A stretch of DNA of 64,000 bases from an uncultured Anaerolineaceae bacterium (GTDB taxonomy: Bacteria; Chloroflexota; Anaerolineae; Anaerolineales; Anaerolineaceae). How positions within the stretch are numbered: the first letter of the stretch is position 1; the number at the start of each line of letters is the position of its first letter. Made by a program: the position numbers and the translations under genes. The stretch covers positions 1-64,000 of the forward strand of contig CALIHP010000003.1 in the NCBI GenBank assembly GCA_938020565.1. Reading direction: 5' to 3'. Of this stretch, positions 15,589-24,297 are shown in pieces. Under the pieces are notes generated by a model that was not told the origin of the DNA, searched no databases, and worked only from the letters and a program-made list of their open reading frames with translations.

Positions 15589-17538
15589 CTACCAGCCCCA
15601 GTCCTCGTCCCCGCGGCGATGCTTCTTGCGGACAACGGTTGAATCGCTGTCTGGGTCGTACTCGATCTCGGTATTCTTCTTCCGGCCCTTCTTTTTCTTT
15701 TTACGGTCCGAATCGCCGGACGCGTCGCCGAAGTCTTCCGAATAATCGATCTCGGACGTAACCGGGATCAGCTTGAACAGATCGTCGAACGAAACGTCCT
15801 CGTCCGAATCGCTCTCCGCCGCGCTTTCGGCCGCGGGACCCGGAACCGTCGTTTCCGCAGCTATAGCCTCGACCGCCTCGCCGCTTCCGCTTTCCGCGGC
15901 CGCGGTCAGCTCATCAGCCTCGCGTTCCAAATCCGCCGCCGGAGTCTCCGGTTCGGGCGCGTCTTCCTGCGCCGGAGCCGGGTTGGCTTCCGCGCTCCGC
16001 CGATCCTCGACGAGACGGACCAGCGACGCAATGTCGTCCATGACGCTCGGCGTCGTACCCTGAAGCTTGAAAATTTCTTCCGGATCGGCCTTGACGCTCT
16101 TATATAAATCCTCGACCGTCTTGAACCCATTGTACCGTAGAACCGAGACGACAAAGTTCGGCAACCCGACCTCGCTGACCGGCAGCGCCATCAGCTCGTC
16201 GGACGGCTTCCCGGACTGGTACAGCTTCCGCACCGTCTCGCGGACCGTACTTTCGTTGAAGCCCGCCGTTTTCGCCTTCTCGACGCGATCGACAAAGCGG
16301 TTCAGCTTTTCATCCTCTTCAAATGTCAGCGGATGCCCGTCGGATTTCTTCTGAAGAATTGCGCGGATTTCGTCCGGCGTCTCTTTTCCCTCGACGAAAT
16401 ATGAATCCCAGCGCAGCATGACGACGCGCTGATCCTGTTCCGGATTGGGGATCGTATAATCCTCCTGCGCGTCGTAAGCGGCTAAGATATCGGCTGCGGC
16501 CTCGCTGACGCTCTTGATATCGATCCGCCAATTTGTCAATTTCGCCGCCAGCCGGGCGTTCTGGCCGTCTTTCCCGATCGCCAGCGACAGCTGGTCATCC
16601 GGAACGACGACGGTCGTGTTCCGTCCGCCGCTCAGGTAGACCCCGATCACCTTCGCCGGAGAAATCGCTTTCGCGATAAACAGCGCCGGATCCGGGTTCC
16701 ATTCGATCACGTCGATTTTCTCGCCGCAGAGCTCCTTAACAATCGGCTGGATGCGCTTTCCCTGCATTCCGACGCAGGCGCCGACCGGATCGATCCCGGC
16801 CTGCGTCGCGGAAACCGCGATTTTAGCGCGGGCTCCCGGTTCGCGCGCGATCGAACGAACCTCGACGATTCCATGAAAAATTTCCGGGACGTCGATTTCG
16901 AGAAGCCGGTAAAGGAACTTCCGATCGACGCGCGACAGGAGAATCAGCGGACCGCGCGGAGAATCCTTGACTTCGGTAATAATCGCGCGGATGTGCTTAT
17001 GAAGCTGAATCGACCGTTCTTCGTCGCGGATAACGTCCTTTTTCAGCAGCGTTCCCTCGGCTTTCTTATCCAGCCCGATCGTGTATCCGTCCCGATTGAT
17101 CGATTGAACGACCCCGGAAACGATCTCGCCGACCTTCTTTTCATAGTAGCCAATCTGCTCGGCGCGCTCCGCATCGCGAAGCCGCTGCTGGATGACCTGG
17201 CGCGCGGTCTGCGCCGCGATACGCCCGAAATCCTCCGGCGTGCTTTCGACGATCACGAGATCCCCATATTCAGCGTCAGGTTTAAATTGACGCGCCGTCT
17301 CCAGCGATACCTCGGTCCGATCGTCGACGACGGAATCTACGACTTCTTTTTCTGCGTAGATCTGAAACTTGCCCTCTTCGAGATTCAAGACCGCCTCGAC
17401 GTGCTGCGCCGCGGAAGCGGTAACCGCTTTCCGATACGCCGATACCATCGCCGATTCCAACGCTTTGGTAACAACTTCACGCGAAAGCTGTTTTTCTTCA
17501 ACCATCTCGTTGAACGCCAGAAAAAAATCAGTCTTCAT
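15589..17538 (-). CDS. nusA: Transcription termination/antitermination factor NusA with long acidic C-terminal tail
   Basis: About 649 residues. The order is the N-terminal RNA-polymerase-binding domain (1-130), S1 domain (about 135-205), two KH domains (about 220-360, with GACVGMQGKRIQPI and SLAIGKDGQNARLAAKLTNW), then helix-hairpin-helix-like repeats. The last roughly 130 residues are an Ala/Glu/Asp-rich segment ending in a Lys-rich stretch and an acidic tip with GDEDWGW, unusual for NusA. The ATG at 17538 (MKTDFF) has GGGAGA upstream; a TTG at 17556 lies before it. rimP, usually upstream, is absent here. Confidence 0.95.
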   Translation of the reverse strand: MKTDFFLAFNEMVEEKQLSREVVTKALESAMVSAYRKAVTASAAQHVEAVLNLEEGKFQIYAEKEVVDSVVDDRTEVSLETARQFKPDAEYGDLVIVESTPEDFGRIAAQTARQVIQQRLRDAERAEQIGYYEKKVGEIVSGVVQSINRDGYTIGLDKKAEGTLLKKDVIRDEERSIQLHKHIRAIITEVKDSPRGPLILLSRVDRKFLYRLLEIDVPEIFHGIVEVRSIAREPGARAKIAVSATQAGIDPVGACVGMQGKRIQPIVKELCGEKIDVIEWNPDPALFIAKAISPAKVIGVYLSGGRNTTVVVPDDQLSLAIGKDGQNARLAAKLTNWRIDIKSVSEAAADILAAYDAQEDYTIPNPEQDQRVVMLRWDSYFVEGKETPDEIRAILQKKSDGHPLTFEEDEKLNRFVDRVEKAKTAGFNESTVRETVRKLYQSGKPSDELMALPVSEVGLPNFVVSVLRYNGFKTVEDLYKSVKADPEEIFKLQGTTPSVMDDIASLVRLVEDRRSAEANPAPAQEDAPEPETPAADLEREADELTAAAESGSGEAVEAIAAETTVPGPAAESAAESDSDEDVSFDDLFKLIPVTSEIDYSEDFGDASGDSDRKKKKKGRKKNTEIEYDPDSDSTVVRKKHRRGDEDWGW

Positions 17539-17581
17539 TCCAACAAAATCTCCCAAATCAACCTAACGACGAATAAAAACA

Positions 17582-17603
17582 GAAGCGGGGCCGCCCCCAC
17601 TTC
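17582..17603 (-). repeat. GC hairpin in the nusA leader
   Basis: GAAGCGGGG (17582-17590) and CCCCACTTC (17595-17603) form a tight hairpin with one internal mismatch and a four-base loop in the untranslated leader of nusA, about 45 bases upstream of the start. It could influence nusA expression, since nusA is often autoregulated, but no T-run follows on the minus strand. Confidence 0.4.
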
Positions 17604-17649
17604 CACGAATGCCAAATCTTGGGTTGAAATCCAATCTTCAACAACCCTA

Positions 17650-17678
17650 ATTTTAACATATTCCCCGCGACAACGCAA
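17650..17678 (-). promoter_or_regulatory. Probable promoter of the nusA operon
   Basis: On the minus strand: TTGCGT (17678-17673), a 17-base spacer and TAAAAT (17655-17650). Transcription would start near 17643 and give a leader of about 105 nt before nusA. Confidence 0.5.
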
Positions 17679-17943
17679 AAAACATGACGCCTTTGCGCGG
17701 AATTCCGCGAACTGCGCCGCGTCTGGGGCCGCTTATTTTTCAAACGGCAGGGCAAACCCTGGCTTCCTCTCTGCGAAAACCGGCCTCCGGCTCTTCTCCT
17801 GTTCCGGCCTGAATCGCGGGTCCAAAGCAAAAACGGACGACGAAATTTTAAGAATAAGACATAATCCGCCGTCTACAAGGAAAACAATATCCACCGCGCA
17901 AGCCAAACGGACGCGGAGGCCTCCCTGAATTCCAACTTTCAAT
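17679..17943. other. Gene-free stretch between the divergent nusA and mraZ operons
   Basis: The whole divergent gap is 17539-18100. Apart from the nusA promoter and leader hairpin and the mraZ promoter region (listed separately), I see no gene, RNA structure or repeat in it. The reading frames here lack start signals and family resemblance. Confidence 0.6.
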
Positions 17944-17972
17944 TTGCAATTACCCTGCCAAAACTGTATAAT
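17944..17972 (+). promoter_or_regulatory. Promoter of the dcw cluster (mraZ)
   Basis: TTGCAA (17944-17949), a 17-base spacer and TATAAT (17967-17972) preceded by TG. This is a strong sigma-70-type promoter about 128 bases upstream of mraZ. Confidence 0.75.
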
Positions 17973-17973
17973 A

Positions 17974-17987
17974 TGGGGAAAGTGGGA
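17974..17987 (+). promoter_or_regulatory. Possible MraZ boxes
   Basis: TGGGG (17974-17978) and TGGGA (17983-17987) repeat 9 bases apart directly downstream of the -10 box. MraZ of E. coli binds TGGGN repeats spaced about 10 bases apart in its own promoter. Only two copies are evident and the spacing is one base short, so this is tentative. Confidence 0.3.
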
Positions 17988-18100
17988 TGAATTCCCATGA
18001 TGTGCCAAAGAGGGCGGCGATTTCCCGGAAATCCCCCTCCAGCCGTAATCGAGGAAGCCGGAGTCCGGCTTGATCTGTTTAAAACGAGGTTACCGAACAA

Positions 18101-18547
18101 ATGTTCACTGGATTTTACGAACATACCATCGATAAAAAAGGGCGCACGTCGCTTCCCGCTCGTTACCGGGCGGAATTAGCGCGCGGCGCTTATATTACCG
18201 TTGGGATCGATAAGAACCTCGTCATCTACCCCATCGAATACTTTGAGCGGATCGCGAACGAACTCAGCAAGTTTCCGCTCGCCGATCCAATCGCGCGGAA
18301 ATATCGCCGGCGAATCTTTAACAAAGCGGAGCTCATCGAATTCGACGCCAACGGCCGCTTCCTGATCCCCAATTTTCTCCGCGACGAATTTCAATTCGGA
18401 GACGGCGACAAGATCGTTTTTGCCGGATCAGACGAATATATTGAAATCTGGACGACGGAAGCCTGGGAAAAAGCGGAAACCGAAACCTTCGACGACGAAG
18501 AAACGACCGCGCAATTTGCGCAGCTTTTCGATCGTCGTCCCGCGTAA
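18101..18547 (+). CDS. mraZ: Transcriptional regulator MraZ
   Basis: A 148-residue protein with two AbrB-like half domains: DKKGRTSLPARYR near the N-terminus and DANGRFLIPNFLRDE in the second half. MraZ forms a ring that binds the promoter of its own dcw cluster. It starts MFTGFYEHTIDKKGR as the family does. GAGG lies 11 bases upstream of the ATG. It is the first gene of the cluster that runs to ftsZ. Confidence 0.95.
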   Translation: MFTGFYEHTIDKKGRTSLPARYRAELARGAYITVGIDKNLVIYPIEYFERIANELSKFPLADPIARKYRRRIFNKAELIEFDANGRFLIPNFLRDEFQFGDGDKIVFAGSDEYIEIWTTEAWEKAETETFDDEETTAQFAQLFDRRPA

Positions 18548-18576
18548 CGAGAAACTATATTAAAGAAAGGATCGCT

Positions 18577-19524
18577 ATGATAACCTCCGCGCCGCACTAT
18601 TCCGTCATGCTCCCCGAAGTCCTCAGCGCGCTATCGCTGAGCGGAGCTTCGCGCTGCCTCGACGGAACGCTCGGCGCCGGCGGCCATACTCAAGCGATTC
18701 TTCAGCAAACGGCTCCGAACGGAACCGTCGCCGCTTTCGAGCTCGACCCGAACGCGATCGCGATCGCCAGCGAACGCCTCGCCCCATTCGCCGGACGGTT
18801 GAAAATCTATCATGCATCCTACGCCAGCGCAGCGGATTACCTCGAACCGGAAAGCCTCGACGGCGCCCTTCTCGATTTAGGCGTTTCATCGATGCAGCTC
18901 GACAACGCGGAGCGCGGTTTTTCGTTCCTGAAAGACGGACCGCTCGACATGCGCTTCGATCCCGACGGCGGAAGAAGCAGCGCCGCCGAGCTGATCGCGT
19001 CCGCCAGTGAGGAAGAACTCAGCGAAATATTCTGGAAATACGGCGAAGAACGGGCCTCGCGCCGAATCGCCGCCGAGATCGTCCGCGAACGGAAAACGTC
19101 CGCCTTCGTTACGACAACGCAGTTAGCGGAATGCGTCGCGCGCGTTTTACCCCGCAATCCCAAAAGCGGCCATCATCCGGCGACCACCGTCTTTCAGGCG
19201 CTCCGGATCGCGGTCAACGGCGAACTCGAGACTGTCGAACGCGCGCTTCCACGGATCGCCGGCCTCCTGAAGCCCGGCGGACGATTCGTCGTATTGACGT
19301 TTCATTCGCTCGAAGACCGGATCGTAAAAAACTATTTCCGTCGTGAAAGCGCGGACTGCCTCTGTCCCCCGAAGCAGCTGGTTTGCAGCTGCGGTCATCG
19401 CGCGTCATTAAAACGCGTCCGTACCGGAACGCTCCAGCCCGGGAAAAGCGAACTTTCCGAAAACGTCCGGAGCCGGAGCGCGAAGCTCCGCGTCGCCGAA
19501 AAGCTCCCGAGGGAGGGCGAATGA
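18577..19524 (+). CDS. rsmH: 16S rRNA (cytosine-1402-N4)-methyltransferase
   Basis: A 315-residue SAM-dependent methyltransferase, formerly MraW. LDGTLGAGGHTQAIL is the SAM loop. LLDLGVSSMQLDNAERGFSF and the PATTVFQALRIAVNGELE block are highly diagnostic. The C-terminal LTFHSLEDRIVK and a Cys-rich patch (CLCPPKQLVCSCG) are normal. It ends overlapping the ftsL start (ATGA at 19521-19524). Confidence 0.97.
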   Translation: MITSAPHYSVMLPEVLSALSLSGASRCLDGTLGAGGHTQAILQQTAPNGTVAAFELDPNAIAIASERLAPFAGRLKIYHASYASAADYLEPESLDGALLDLGVSSMQLDNAERGFSFLKDGPLDMRFDPDGGRSSAAELIASASEEELSEIFWKYGEERASRRIAAEIVRERKTSAFVTTTQLAECVARVLPRNPKSGHHPATTVFQALRIAVNGELETVERALPRIAGLLKPGGRFVVLTFHSLEDRIVKNYFRRESADCLCPPKQLVCSCGHRASLKRVRTGTLQPGKSELSENVRSRSAKLRVAEKLPREGE

Positions 19525-19994
19525 ACCGGCAGCAGGCTTACCGAACGCCGCCCTGGAAGAAGCAGATGCAAACGCTGATCCGCGTCGGGGCAGGATTAAT
19601 TATTCTCTTCGTGATCGCGCTGGTCTACCTGAATTATTCGGCGCGGCTCTCCGAAGTCCGGCTCAAGATTCAACAGGCCCACGCCGACCGGAATACGCTG
19701 ATGCGCCAGATCGCGGAATACCAGACGAGAAGGGGCGCGCTGACCTCGTTCGAATCCATGCGCCGGCGCGCGGAGCAATCCGGCTACGCCGATATCGATT
19801 TTTACGACGATTCACAGTTCGTCTATCTCCCGCTCGACGGATACGATCCGAACGCGGAGCTGCTCCGCGCGAACCGGTTCACGCCGTCTACTCCGCCGGT
19901 TTCGCTCCTGCGCCCGGAATACACGATCAGCCTGCAAACCTATCTTCGGGAGCGGCTCCTCGAATCGCCGAATAACGCCTGGAGGCTGCCATGA
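19521..19994 (+). CDS. ftsL: FtsL/DivIC-like septum formation protein
   Basis: 157 residues. A short cytoplasmic N-terminus is followed by one membrane span at about residues 22-42 (VGAGLIILFVIALVYLNYSA) and a coiled-coil (LSEVRLKIQQAHADRNTLMRQ). This is the layout of FtsL/DivIC, which scaffold FtsW and FtsI in the divisome. Sequence identity in this family is low; position between rsmH and ftsI decides the name. The ATG at 19521 overlaps the rsmH stop and has GGGAGGG upstream. It ends overlapping ftsI by four bases. Confidence 0.82.
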   Translation: MNRQQAYRTPPWKKQMQTLIRVGAGLIILFVIALVYLNYSARLSEVRLKIQQAHADRNTLMRQIAEYQTRRGALTSFESMRRRAEQSGYADIDFYDDSQFVYLPLDGYDPNAELLRANRFTPSTPPVSLLRPEYTISLQTYLRERLLESPNNAWRLP

Positions 19995-21805
19995 AGGATT
20001 TCGAAAAGCGCTTCCGTTTCTTTAATATCGCCGTCGCCGGGTTGGTTGTCTTCATGATTTTCCACCTGCTGACGATTCAGACGAACGCGAACGTTCTGAC
20101 GCTGACCGAAAAGATCCGCGAAGAAACCGAGTACACGACGCTTTCGGTCAACACGGAACGCGGCAATATCTACGACCGTTCCGGCTATCTCCTCGCGGGC
20201 AACACAGTCGCCTATACGATCCTGCTGGATCTGAACTTATCGAACGGGCATGGCGATTTTATCGCCGAATACCTCGCTCCGATTCTCGACATGGACGAAG
20301 AGACAATCCGGAAATACGCCGAAATTCCTTACGTCGAAAAACGCGCGGTCTCGGTTCCGATAAAAAATTTCGCCTCGCGGCAGCAAATCGACCAGATCGA
20401 CCAGCGCAAAGCGTTTTTAGCCGAGAAGAAAACGACCTCCCTTAAATCAAAATCCGGGTTCCAGGAGAATCTCGACGCGGTCAGCTATCTTCCGAACGTA
20501 TACCGTTACTATCCGAACGGTTCCCTCGCTGCGAATATTATCGGTTTCTTCCCGTTCCTGAACCCGTCGGCAGGAGCGGCGTACGGGATCGAGAGCTATT
20601 ACGACGAAATTCTCTCGGCCGAGACGATCCATAAAAAATTCGCGCTCGATCCGAATATTCCGGAAGTCCTGCCGTACCTGCCGGCCAACGCCGCAATTCA
20701 CCTGACCATCGACCGCAAGATCCAATCGATCGCAGAATCGCAGATCGAAGCCGCCGTTACGAATCAGAAAGCCAAATCCGGGACAATCGTCATTATCGAT
20801 CCCAAAACCGGCGAGGTCCAGGCAATGGCAACCTGGCCGCGGATCAACCTGAATAATTATTCAGAAACCGCGAACGTCTTCACCCGGGAAAACCGCTATA
20901 ACCCCGCCGTCATGCAGCCGTACGAGGTCGGATCGGTTTTCAAAGTATTCACCCTGGCGATCGGGCTGGATTCCGGAACGATTCAGCCGACAGACGTTTA
21001 CAACGACGTCGGTACGTTCGTCGTCGACGGCCAGACGATTTACAACTGGAACCGGATCGCCTCCGGTCCGCAGTCGATTACCGACTGCATGGCACATTCG
21101 CTCAATACGTGCATGTCCTGGATCGCGACCGAAGTCGGGAAAGATAAATTCTACGAATATCTTCGCGCATTTCATCTTGACCGCCCGACCGGAATCGAGC
21201 TGGCGGACGAGGAATATTATCCGTACGTCGAGCCGGGCGATACCGGCTGGACGAACCTGTCCCTCCCGAATCATTCCTTCGGGCAGGGGCTGATGACAAC
21301 GCCGATCCAGATGGTCAAAGCGATCAGCGCTATCGCCAACGACGGGATCATGATGCAGCCGCATATCGTCAAGGCAATCGAATATGAAGACCATACCGAA
21401 ATCGTCGAGCCGGAAATCGTCGGGAACCCGATCAGCGCCGCAACCGCGCGAAAAGTCACGGAAATCCTGACCAATTCGATCGAAGGCGAAGCCGAAACCG
21501 CGATGATTCCCGGAATGCATATTGCCGGAAAGACCGGGACCGGCGAGATCGCGATCGAAGGGCAGGGCTACGTCAGCAGACTGACCAACGCCTCGTTCGT
21601 CGGCTGGGGCCCGTCGGAAGATCCGCAGTTCGTCGCTTACACCTGGCTCCAGGAACCGGTGGGAAATATCTGGGGGTCGGAAGTCGCCGCGCCGTTATTC
21701 GCCGATCTGATGAACGAAATCCTGCCGTACCTGCGGATCCCGTACGACCGCCAATACGCGAACGACTTCGCGCTCTTAGCCTGGAGCGGCGAACCGAACC
21801 CATGA
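19991..21805 (+). CDS. ftsI: Division-specific peptidoglycan transpeptidase (class B PBP)
   Basis: 604 residues: an N-terminal membrane anchor (about 13-31), a PBP dimerisation domain starting TERGNIYDRSGYLLA, and a transpeptidase domain with SVFK (S315), the SLN motif in AHSLNTCMSW and AGKTGTGE. It crosslinks septal wall peptides outside the membrane with FtsW. No PASTA repeats follow the catalytic domain. The start overlaps ftsL by four bases (ATGA), implying coupled translation. Confidence 0.95.
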   Translation: MKDFEKRFRFFNIAVAGLVVFMIFHLLTIQTNANVLTLTEKIREETEYTTLSVNTERGNIYDRSGYLLAGNTVAYTILLDLNLSNGHGDFIAEYLAPILDMDEETIRKYAEIPYVEKRAVSVPIKNFASRQQIDQIDQRKAFLAEKKTTSLKSKSGFQENLDAVSYLPNVYRYYPNGSLAANIIGFFPFLNPSAGAAYGIESYYDEILSAETIHKKFALDPNIPEVLPYLPANAAIHLTIDRKIQSIAESQIEAAVTNQKAKSGTIVIIDPKTGEVQAMATWPRINLNNYSETANVFTRENRYNPAVMQPYEVGSVFKVFTLAIGLDSGTIQPTDVYNDVGTFVVDGQTIYNWNRIASGPQSITDCMAHSLNTCMSWIATEVGKDKFYEYLRAFHLDRPTGIELADEEYYPYVEPGDTGWTNLSLPNHSFGQGLMTTPIQMVKAISAIANDGIMMQPHIVKAIEYEDHTEIVEPEIVGNPISAATARKVTEILTNSIEGEAETAMIPGMHIAGKTGTGEIAIEGQGYVSRLTNASFVGWGPSEDPQFVAYTWLQEPVGNIWGSEVAAPLFADLMNEILPYLRIPYDRQYANDFALLAWSGEPNP

Positions 21806-21837
21806 CTAAATATAATTAAAGGAAAGGAGGAGTAAAA

Positions 21838-23265
21838 ATGTTTTCACTTAACGAAATAATCGCCGCGCTCGGCGGCCCCGTTCGATCGGGGAGAAGTCTT
21901 CTTTTCAGCGAAGCGGTTATCGACAGCCGCCAGCTGATCAACGGAACGCTTTTCGTCGCGCTGACCGGCGAAAAAACCGACGGGCATTCATACGTCACGG
22001 AAGCGTTCCGCAAAGGCGCGCTCGCCGCGCTCGTCAGCCGTCCGATCGACGGAACGCGCACGCTCGACCTGCGGACCGGCTCCGCTGTACCGGAAGATCA
22101 GGTTCCGGAAGCGCCCTTCTGCATTCTCGTTGAGGATCCGCTCCTCGCGCTCCAGAAAATCGCCGCCTGGCATCGCAGTCAGCTCAGTCTGACCGTCATC
22201 GGAATTACCGGGACGGTCGGAAAATCGACGACGAAGGAACTGATCTGCGAAGTTGCGTCCCGCTCGTTCATGACGCTGAAAAACAGCGGCAACCTCAACA
22301 ACGAAATCGGGCTGCCGCTGACGCTCCTCCGCGCCGGGAAAGGTCACGAGATCGCTGTTCTCGAAATGGGCTTCTACGTTCCCGGCGAAATTAAACTCCT
22401 CTGCGATATTGCCAGGCCGCAGATCGGCGTTCTGACCAACGTTGGAACGGTTCACGCCGAGCGGGCCGGTTCGATCGAAAATATCGCCAGGGGGAAAAGC
22501 GAACTCGTCGCCGAGCTTCCGGCGGATGGCGTCGCGATCCTCAACTATGACGATCCGTACGTTCTGCCGATGCGCGACGTGACGAAGGCGGCGGTTCTCA
22601 CCTACGGACTCGATGACCGCGCCGATCTCTGGGCGGACGAAATCGAAAGCTTTGGCCTGGATGGAATCCGTTTCCGGCTCCATTCCGGCCCGGAAACGTT
22701 CCAGATCCGCGTCCCGCTGATCGGAAGGCACTCGGTCCATACCGCGCTCCGGGCGATCGCCGTCGGACGCGCGCTGAAAATGTCCTGGGAGGAGATCTTC
22801 CGCGGCCTCGATAACGGTCAGTCGCAGCTGCGAATGTCGGTCATGATGAGCCGCGAGGGCGCGATGATCATCGACGATACCTACAACGCGTCGCCCGATT
22901 CCGTTATCGCCGCCCTCGACCTGCTCGACGAGATCCATAGCGAGAAGCGGACGAACGCGAAAAAAATCGCGATCCTCGGCGACATGCGCGAGCTGGGGCA
23001 GTACGAAACCCAAGGTCATCGAGCGGTCGGCCAGCGCGCCGCGCAAAGCTGCGACGAGCTCATCGCCGTCGGCGGAAAAGCCAAAGAAATGGTTTTCGCC
23101 GCCGTCAACGCCGGAATGAAACCTGAGAACATAAAATGGTTCGCGACCGTCGCCGAGACGATCGAATACGTCGAACTGCGCAAATTTGCGGAAGGCGAAA
23201 CCGTTCTCGTCAAGGGATCGCGCTCCCTGCAGATGGAACAGATTATCGCTATCATGGAGAGCTGA
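21838..23265 (+). CDS. murF: UDP-MurNAc-tripeptide:D-Ala-D-Ala ligase
   Basis: A 475-residue ATP-dependent Mur ligase. The P-loop is GITGTVGKSTTKELI. NNEIGLPLTLLRA, ILNYDDPYV and DDTYNASPDSVIAALD are MurF signatures. It adds D-Ala-D-Ala to the cytoplasmic precursor. AAAGGAGGAG precedes the ATG. murE, which would act just before it, is not in this cluster. Confidence 0.96.
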   Translation: MFSLNEIIAALGGPVRSGRSLLFSEAVIDSRQLINGTLFVALTGEKTDGHSYVTEAFRKGALAALVSRPIDGTRTLDLRTGSAVPEDQVPEAPFCILVEDPLLALQKIAAWHRSQLSLTVIGITGTVGKSTTKELICEVASRSFMTLKNSGNLNNEIGLPLTLLRAGKGHEIAVLEMGFYVPGEIKLLCDIARPQIGVLTNVGTVHAERAGSIENIARGKSELVAELPADGVAILNYDDPYVLPMRDVTKAAVLTYGLDDRADLWADEIESFGLDGIRFRLHSGPETFQIRVPLIGRHSVHTALRAIAVGRALKMSWEEIFRGLDNGQSQLRMSVMMSREGAMIIDDTYNASPDSVIAALDLLDEIHSEKRTNAKKIAILGDMRELGQYETQGHRAVGQRAAQSCDELIAVGGKAKEMVFAAVNAGMKPENIKWFATVAETIEYVELRKFAEGETVLVKGSRSLQMEQIIAIMES

Positions 23266-23271
23266 GCAACA

Positions 23272-24264
23272 ATGAACAACACATCCTCAACGATTACGCT
23301 ATCTATTCTCGGTTTCCTGATGACGGTTATCTGGGGAGAACCGTTTATTCTTTTCCTGAAACGCTTCCGTCTCGGGAAAGTCGTCCGCGCCGAAGGACCG
23401 CAGGAGCAATTCGATAAGGGCGGGACGCCGACGATGGGCGGCGTCATGTTCATCGTTCCGACGCTCCTCGTCACGATCATGCTGAACGCCGTATCCCTTT
23501 TCGGCGTCGATATTATCGGCCAGACGTTCGTTACCCCGATGGTCACGCTCGTGATTTTCGGTATTCTCGGCGGAATCGACGACTGGATCGGAATGGATAA
23601 ACGGCGCGAAGGGAAAGGATTCCGCGCGCGCGATAAATTTATCCTTCAGGTTATCTTCGCGCTCGCGATCGCCTGGGCGATTAAATACGGGTTGGGAATC
23701 TCCTACTTTTATTGGCCCGGGAACCCGGAACCGATCGAGCTCGGGTATTTCTTTATCCCGCTCGCCGCGTTTATTATCGTTGGAGAGTCCAACGCGATCA
23801 ACCTGACCGATGGGATGGACGGGCTGGCAGGGATGATCTCCGCTACCGCGTTCGCCGGCTACGGAATTATCGCCCTGATGGTGGGGCAGCCTCATATCGG
23901 CGGGTTCTGCTTCATTATTGTCGGTGCGATCCTCGCGTTCCTCTGGTACAACGTTCATCCGGCGCAGCTGTTCATGGGAGACTGCGGTTCGCTTTCGCTT
24001 GGCGCGACGCTCGCCGTAATCGCGCTGATCACGGGCCACCTGCTCGTGCTGCCGCTGATTACGATTATCCCGATGGCGGAGACGCTTTCGGATATTATCC
24101 AAATCGTCTATTTCAAGTTTTCCGGCGGGAACCGATTTTTCCTGATGGCCCCGCTGCATCATCATTTCAACAAATTAGGCTGGTCCGAGGTTCAAATCGT
24201 CCAGCGCTTCTGGCTGATCAGTATTCTCGCCGTCCTGTTCGGGGTCGCGATTTCAATGGCCTGA
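23272..24264 (+). CDS. mraY: Phospho-MurNAc-pentapeptide translocase
   Basis: A 330-residue membrane enzyme that makes lipid I on undecaprenyl phosphate. About ten membrane spans are visible. GGTPTMGGVMF, DDWIGMDKR, NAINLTDGMDGLAG and the C-terminal MAPLHHHFNKLGWSE are the conserved active-site loops. It follows murF by six bases. Confidence 0.97.
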   Translation: MNNTSSTITLSILGFLMTVIWGEPFILFLKRFRLGKVVRAEGPQEQFDKGGTPTMGGVMFIVPTLLVTIMLNAVSLFGVDIIGQTFVTPMVTLVIFGILGGIDDWIGMDKRREGKGFRARDKFILQVIFALAIAWAIKYGLGISYFYWPGNPEPIELGYFFIPLAAFIIVGESNAINLTDGMDGLAGMISATAFAGYGIIALMVGQPHIGGFCFIIVGAILAFLWYNVHPAQLFMGDCGSLSLGATLAVIALITGHLLVLPLITIIPMAETLSDIIQIVYFKFSGGNRFFLMAPLHHHFNKLGWSEVQIVQRFWLISILAVLFGVAISMA

Positions 24265-24297
24265 CGATCGAAAATAAAATAATTTTAAGGAAACCGC

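Noticed and set aside
17733..18008. A 91-codon minus-strand frame in the nusA-mraZ gap
   Set aside because: It covers the mraZ promoter, has no ribosome site and shows no resemblance to any family.
21988..23046. A long minus-strand frame opposite murF (and similar long antisense frames opposite murC/B, mraY and ftsI)
   Set aside because: High GC with RNY-type codons gives long open antisense frames. The sense frames carry all Mur motifs; the antisense ones show only charged low-complexity sequence.
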